A stretch of DNA of 64,000 nucleotides from Streptococcus sp. X13SY08 (lineage in GTDB: Bacteria > Bacillota > Bacilli > Lactobacillales > Streptococcaceae): contig NZ_LFYO02000002.1 in the NCBI RefSeq assembly GCF_001182825.2, forward strand, positions 744,001 through 808,000, written 5' to 3'. The notes under the pieces were generated by a model that had not been told where the DNA came from, searched no databases, and saw nothing but the letters and a program-made list of their open reading frames with translations. Below are positions 60,852-64,000 of this stretch, in pieces; position 1 is the first letter of the stretch, and each line of letters opens with the position of its first letter. A program made the position numbers and the translations under genes.

Positions 60852-62256
60852 CTAAATCAATTGCGCCTCTTCTAGCAATTCTTCAATGAAGGTGCCACGA
60901 ATCTTCTTGTGACCGATTTTTTCCACTGGAACTCCCAAATGATAAAACCATTCTTGCGTGATTTCTTGCCCCGTACAATCCTCAATTTTCTTATGGACAT
61001 AATTGCCCTCAATATTGGAATAAAGCCCATAGATCCAGACTGTTGATTCGTTTTCCTTTTGTTCCTTGAAGTGGGGTTGGCGGTGAATAACAAAGCTCAT
61101 CATCCAGTTGGAGTCCGTGATGGTGATGATCCCACCTGTATTGACTTTTCCATCGTGCAAATCACGGTGCGTTAATCGCTCAATATAAGGCTCAATGGCG
61201 GCATCCTTGATAGTTGCTGTCGCCGAAACAAACCAAGATTCAGCCGGTAAATCCTTGTAGAAGACCTCTGGAAAAATCATCTGACTGTGCAGCTAAACTT
61301 TCCCAGAGGTTCCACGAACCGCCTAGTGCTTTTGTTGGTTTCGCTACTTCAAAGTGACTACCATAGGTTGTGCTTTCAGTGATGGAACCATTGGTGACAA
61401 AGACTAGATCGTCTTCTGTCAGATTGATAACTTTTGCTTCACCTGCCACTGTCACATGGAGTGCTTTAGCAACTTTCTTGTTTCCTTCAAAGGCTACATC
61501 AATATTGGTTACCTTGGATTCGTACTGAATATCCACACCATGTTCTTCTAGGTAAGCTAAAATAGGTTTGACCATGGAGTCATATTGATTGTATTTATTG
61601 AATTTCAAAGAAGTAAAATCTGGCAAGCCGTCAATGTGGTGAATAAAACGCATAGCGTACCGACGCATTTCTGCTACAGAGTGCCATTTTTCAAAGGAAA
61701 ACATAGTTGCCCAATAAATCCAAAAATTAGACTCAAAAAAGGCATCAGAGAAGAATTCTTCAATAGTTTGGTCGCCTAAGGATTCTTCGGTCTTCATGAT
61801 CAAATTGACCAATTCCTTAGACTGTTTTCCAAGGGTATACATGCCATCATCTGGCACCCAATTGCCTCGATTGTAAATCAAGCAACAGTTGGATGAGTTA
61901 GAGGCATCCTTATCCAGCCAGTAAAATTGATCTAGATAGGATGCACCTGGAATTTTGAGCGACGGGATAGAACGATACATGTCCCACATACACTCAAAAT
62001 GATTTTCCATCTCACGCCCACCGCGAGTCACAAAACCAAGATGTGGTTTTTCAATCCCATCCAAAGACCCGCCAGCTAGAGGCAGTTCCTCAAAAAGGTG
62101 AATCCGATCGCCTGCCATTTGTCCATCACGAATGAGAAAGACAGCTGCTGCCAATCCTGCTAGTCCAGAACCTACTAGATAAGCTGATTTTTTGTCGACA
62201 CCAGCTGGTTTTCTAGGTCGCGCAAAAGCTTCAAAATTTCCACTTGTATAATACAT
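60852..62256 (-). pseudogene. Oleate hydratase (67-kDa MCRA antigen), frameshift and internal deletion
   Basis: FAD-dependent enzyme adding water to oleic acid, usually about 590 residues. Frame 1 has YLVGSGLAGLAAAVFL (FAD site) and runs to AAQSDDF, then shifts; a loss of about five bases in SDDFGHPEVFYKDLP explains it. Frame 2 continues to FYHLGVPVEKI and joins directly to GHKKIRGTFIEELLEE, the normal extreme C-terminus, so roughly 100 residues including YMPYITSYFMPR-type sequence are gone in frame. Upstream gap 62257-62470 holds only its promoter region. Confidence 0.88.
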
Positions 62257-62471
62257 AAATGAACCTCCTCTAATTTAGGAATCCGTTTCCCTTATGATTT
62301 GATGAGGTTATTGTACTCCTAAATTTCCAAAATCACTAGTTAAAAATGCGCTAAATTCCTTATTTTACACATTATTAGACATGCTGTCCATTAATAAAAA
62401 GAACAGAAGATTCATCTAATCTCTACTCTTTTCATTTTTATTTTACTAAAAAACAATTTCGCTTTGCCATT

Positions 62472-63456
62472 TCAACCATCAATCAAAAGTCCCGTCAAGG
62501 GAAAAATGATGATCATGGACAAACTGAAAAACATGGCATTGACACTCAGCATAGTGGCGCGAATCTGGCTCGACAGCACCTCTTGTAACTCCTTACCGAA
62601 AATAGGAGAAAAATAGGTGAATAGTACATCAGTGACCAGATAAATGACCATATAGACCATTGGTAATTGCCAAATACTCAAGAGGTAAAAAGCAACTGTT
62701 GCAGCTACCAAAATGGGAAAAATAGTGGTCGCTTTTTGATGCTCCCCCTAATTTGCCATGACGACAACATCTGCAATTCATTTTGGTAATAAAAATAAAA
62801 CATGCACATGACAACACTCAATAACTGCGTCGAGATTAGCCAAGACAGGAGCCGTGGATCTTCTCGAAAAGTCTGGCTGACCGTCAGCAAAATTTTCTTG
62901 AGTGGAATGGCTTCTTCTTGCTCTTGTTTGAACTGTGGTTCTCTCATAAAAAAGATAAAAACCATGACCAGTAGCGAAAAAGCAATTTGGATCATGCAGG
63001 CCACGTCTAGTAAGCCGTGGATAAGAAAGCCTGCTACTACGGTTCCAAAAGTCCGCGTTCCTTCTGAAATCCCTGCCATGACACTGCTAATTTTTAGGAA
63101 TTTACTTTCTAATCCGGCTTCCTTGACCGTTTCAAACAGCATGGCAGCGCTGGTTCCCGAGTCAAAATTGTAGGACCAAGCACTGAGAATCATCCCAACC
63201 GCGTAGACCCAAAAATTTCCATGACCCAGCAGCATCAACAGACAGGACAAAATCGATCAGCCAGCATGCCAGATGGTACTTCCGACAAGAGGCTGATCCC
63301 ATGAAAAATGCTCTCTAACAAGCCAATTTGCCAGAGACTCATACCTTTTTGACTTAAAAATAGAATCCAAAAACTGGTAATGCCAAAGAAGGCAAAAAAT
63401 TCTGTTGCACCTAGTAGTGCAATAGTAGTGTGATACGATTTTTTAACATAGATCAT
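62472..63456 (-). pseudogene. MFS transporter, several frameshifts
   Basis: Major facilitator with N-terminal GATEFFAFFGITSFWILFLS and SEVPSGMLADRF, the motif A region. Then about 15-20 residues are lost (offset 1 mod 3) and the frame moves to SCLLMLLGHGNFWVYAVG. After ELQMLSSWQI a second deletion and a loss in an A run change the frame twice before ATTIFPILVAATVAFYLL. The last frame ends early at TGLLIDG. Start unclear: AAAGGA abuts ATG 63456, and TTG 63489 is in frame. Confidence 0.82.
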
Positions 63457-63615
63457 TCCTTTAAGCAACTCTCGCTCTTTTTTCAACAATATAAGCCTGT
63501 TATAACAGGAAATTTCTAGACTACATATCTCCTACTGCGCTCATGGGCACTCTTCTTCGAATGATCTCTCTTTTTGTCGTATCACGGACATCCCAATTAT
63601 AGCATAGACTATACA

Positions 63616-63640
63616 AAAAAAGCCATCCCTCGGATGACTT
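63616..63640 (-). terminator. Terminator of NUDIX pseudogene
   Basis: On the minus strand GTCATCC / GGATGGC with loop GAG, followed by seven T. Confidence 0.7.
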
Positions 63641-63645
63641 TCGTC

Positions 63646-64000
63646 CTAATCAATAACTTCAATTATCTGTAGAGACTGCGGTAAATTCCAAATTTCTTTT
63701 TTGAGAAATGTTGGATAAAAATATAAAGCCTCCAACTTTTCAAAAGAAATCCATTCAAAATGATTGAGCCGTCCCTGCTCATTAACTGTAAAATTTCCAA
63801 AAGAAATATCAGAAACTTCGACCAAAAAATAAAGACAAAGCTCGTGAAAATCCTCTTGGCTCTTGTCTTCAGTAAAAAAAGGATTGCGATAACCACAATG
63901 GTCGAAGAGTAATTGACTCAAGACCCACCTCTTCCTCAATTTCACGGTTGATGGCAGATTCCAAGGTCTCACCAAACTGCACACGGCTACCAGGTAAATA
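63646..64000 (-). pseudogene. NUDIX hydrolase, frameshifted, continues past window edge
   Basis: Upstream frame at the edge reads YLPGSRVQFGETLESAIN then REIEEEVGLES, a nearly complete Nudix box (GS in place of the first GG). The frame then leaves at TCAATTA; adding back CA (TCACAATTA) restores QLLFDHCGYRNPFFTEDK, which runs to the stop at 63646 (IIEVID). A two-base loss from a CACA repeat is the simplest cause. Substrate unknown; the N-terminus lies outside the window. Confidence 0.75.

Overview
The window looks like low-GC Streptococcus chromosome, closest in gene content to the S. suis group (genus confident, species tentative). The evidence is a vicRKX operon, divergent ccpA/pepQ, a cpoA-type glycolipid pair, a T-box ahead of thrS, and the streptococcal order ybeY-dgkA-era-mutM-coaE-rpmG-secG-rnr-smpB-tehB. 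No prophage, insertion sequence or CRISPR array was seen.

Layout. 0-3.7 kb: MacA/MacB-type export operon with a broken lipoprotein gene. 3.9-9.3 kb: gor, a GDSL hydrolase and vicXKR. 9.4-12.5 kb: an amino-acid ABC uptake operon in which two of four genes are broken. 12.5-19.5 kb: a flavoprotein remnant, thrS with its T-box, two glycolipid glycosyltransferases and ccpA. 19.6-27.5 kb: pepQ, a metallophosphoesterase, a broken uridine-kinase-like gene, a broken acetyltransferase, broken tgt, a DUF975 protein and split polA. 27.6-32 kb: broken XRE/S24 regulator, PAP2 phosphatase, broken ABC exporter and a Fic protein. 32-38 kb: coiled-coil ABC permease (frameshifted) with its ATPase, a TetR regulator and a GT8 enzyme. 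38-43 kb: an ATPase/peroxidase deletion chimera and a SatR-SatA-SatB-like drug-efflux locus with the second half broken. 43-52 kb: the conserved tehB-to-ybeY block. 52-56 kb: broken HAD hydrolase and a broken heterodimeric ABC exporter behind a leader peptide and terminator. 56.6-64 kb: a membrane/OB-like protein, tRNA-Thr, phosphosugar mutase, phoH, broken oleate hydratase, broken MFS transporter and a broken NUDIX gene.

The dominant theme is gene decay. About twenty genes carry nonsense codons, one- or two-base indels, a 5-bp duplication or internal deletions. Many deletions leave the same frame offset (length 1 mod 3) and, where the family length is well known (PhoH, Tgt twice, PolA), come out near 64 nt. 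Core genes (vicRK, thrS, coaE, era, ybeY, smpB, secG) are intact. The broken polA, rnr and phoH keep their 5'-nuclease, RNB and ATPase domains in one frame. This argues for real decay under selection, but the uniform deletion size means an assembly artefact must be excluded.

Regulation visible in sequence includes the thrS T-box, a leader-peptide attenuator before the exporter at 54.6-56.3 kb, MarR and TetR operators, a cre-like site, a CodY-like box and two apparently leaderless promoters. A family of two-hairpin intergenic elements flanks mutM and era.
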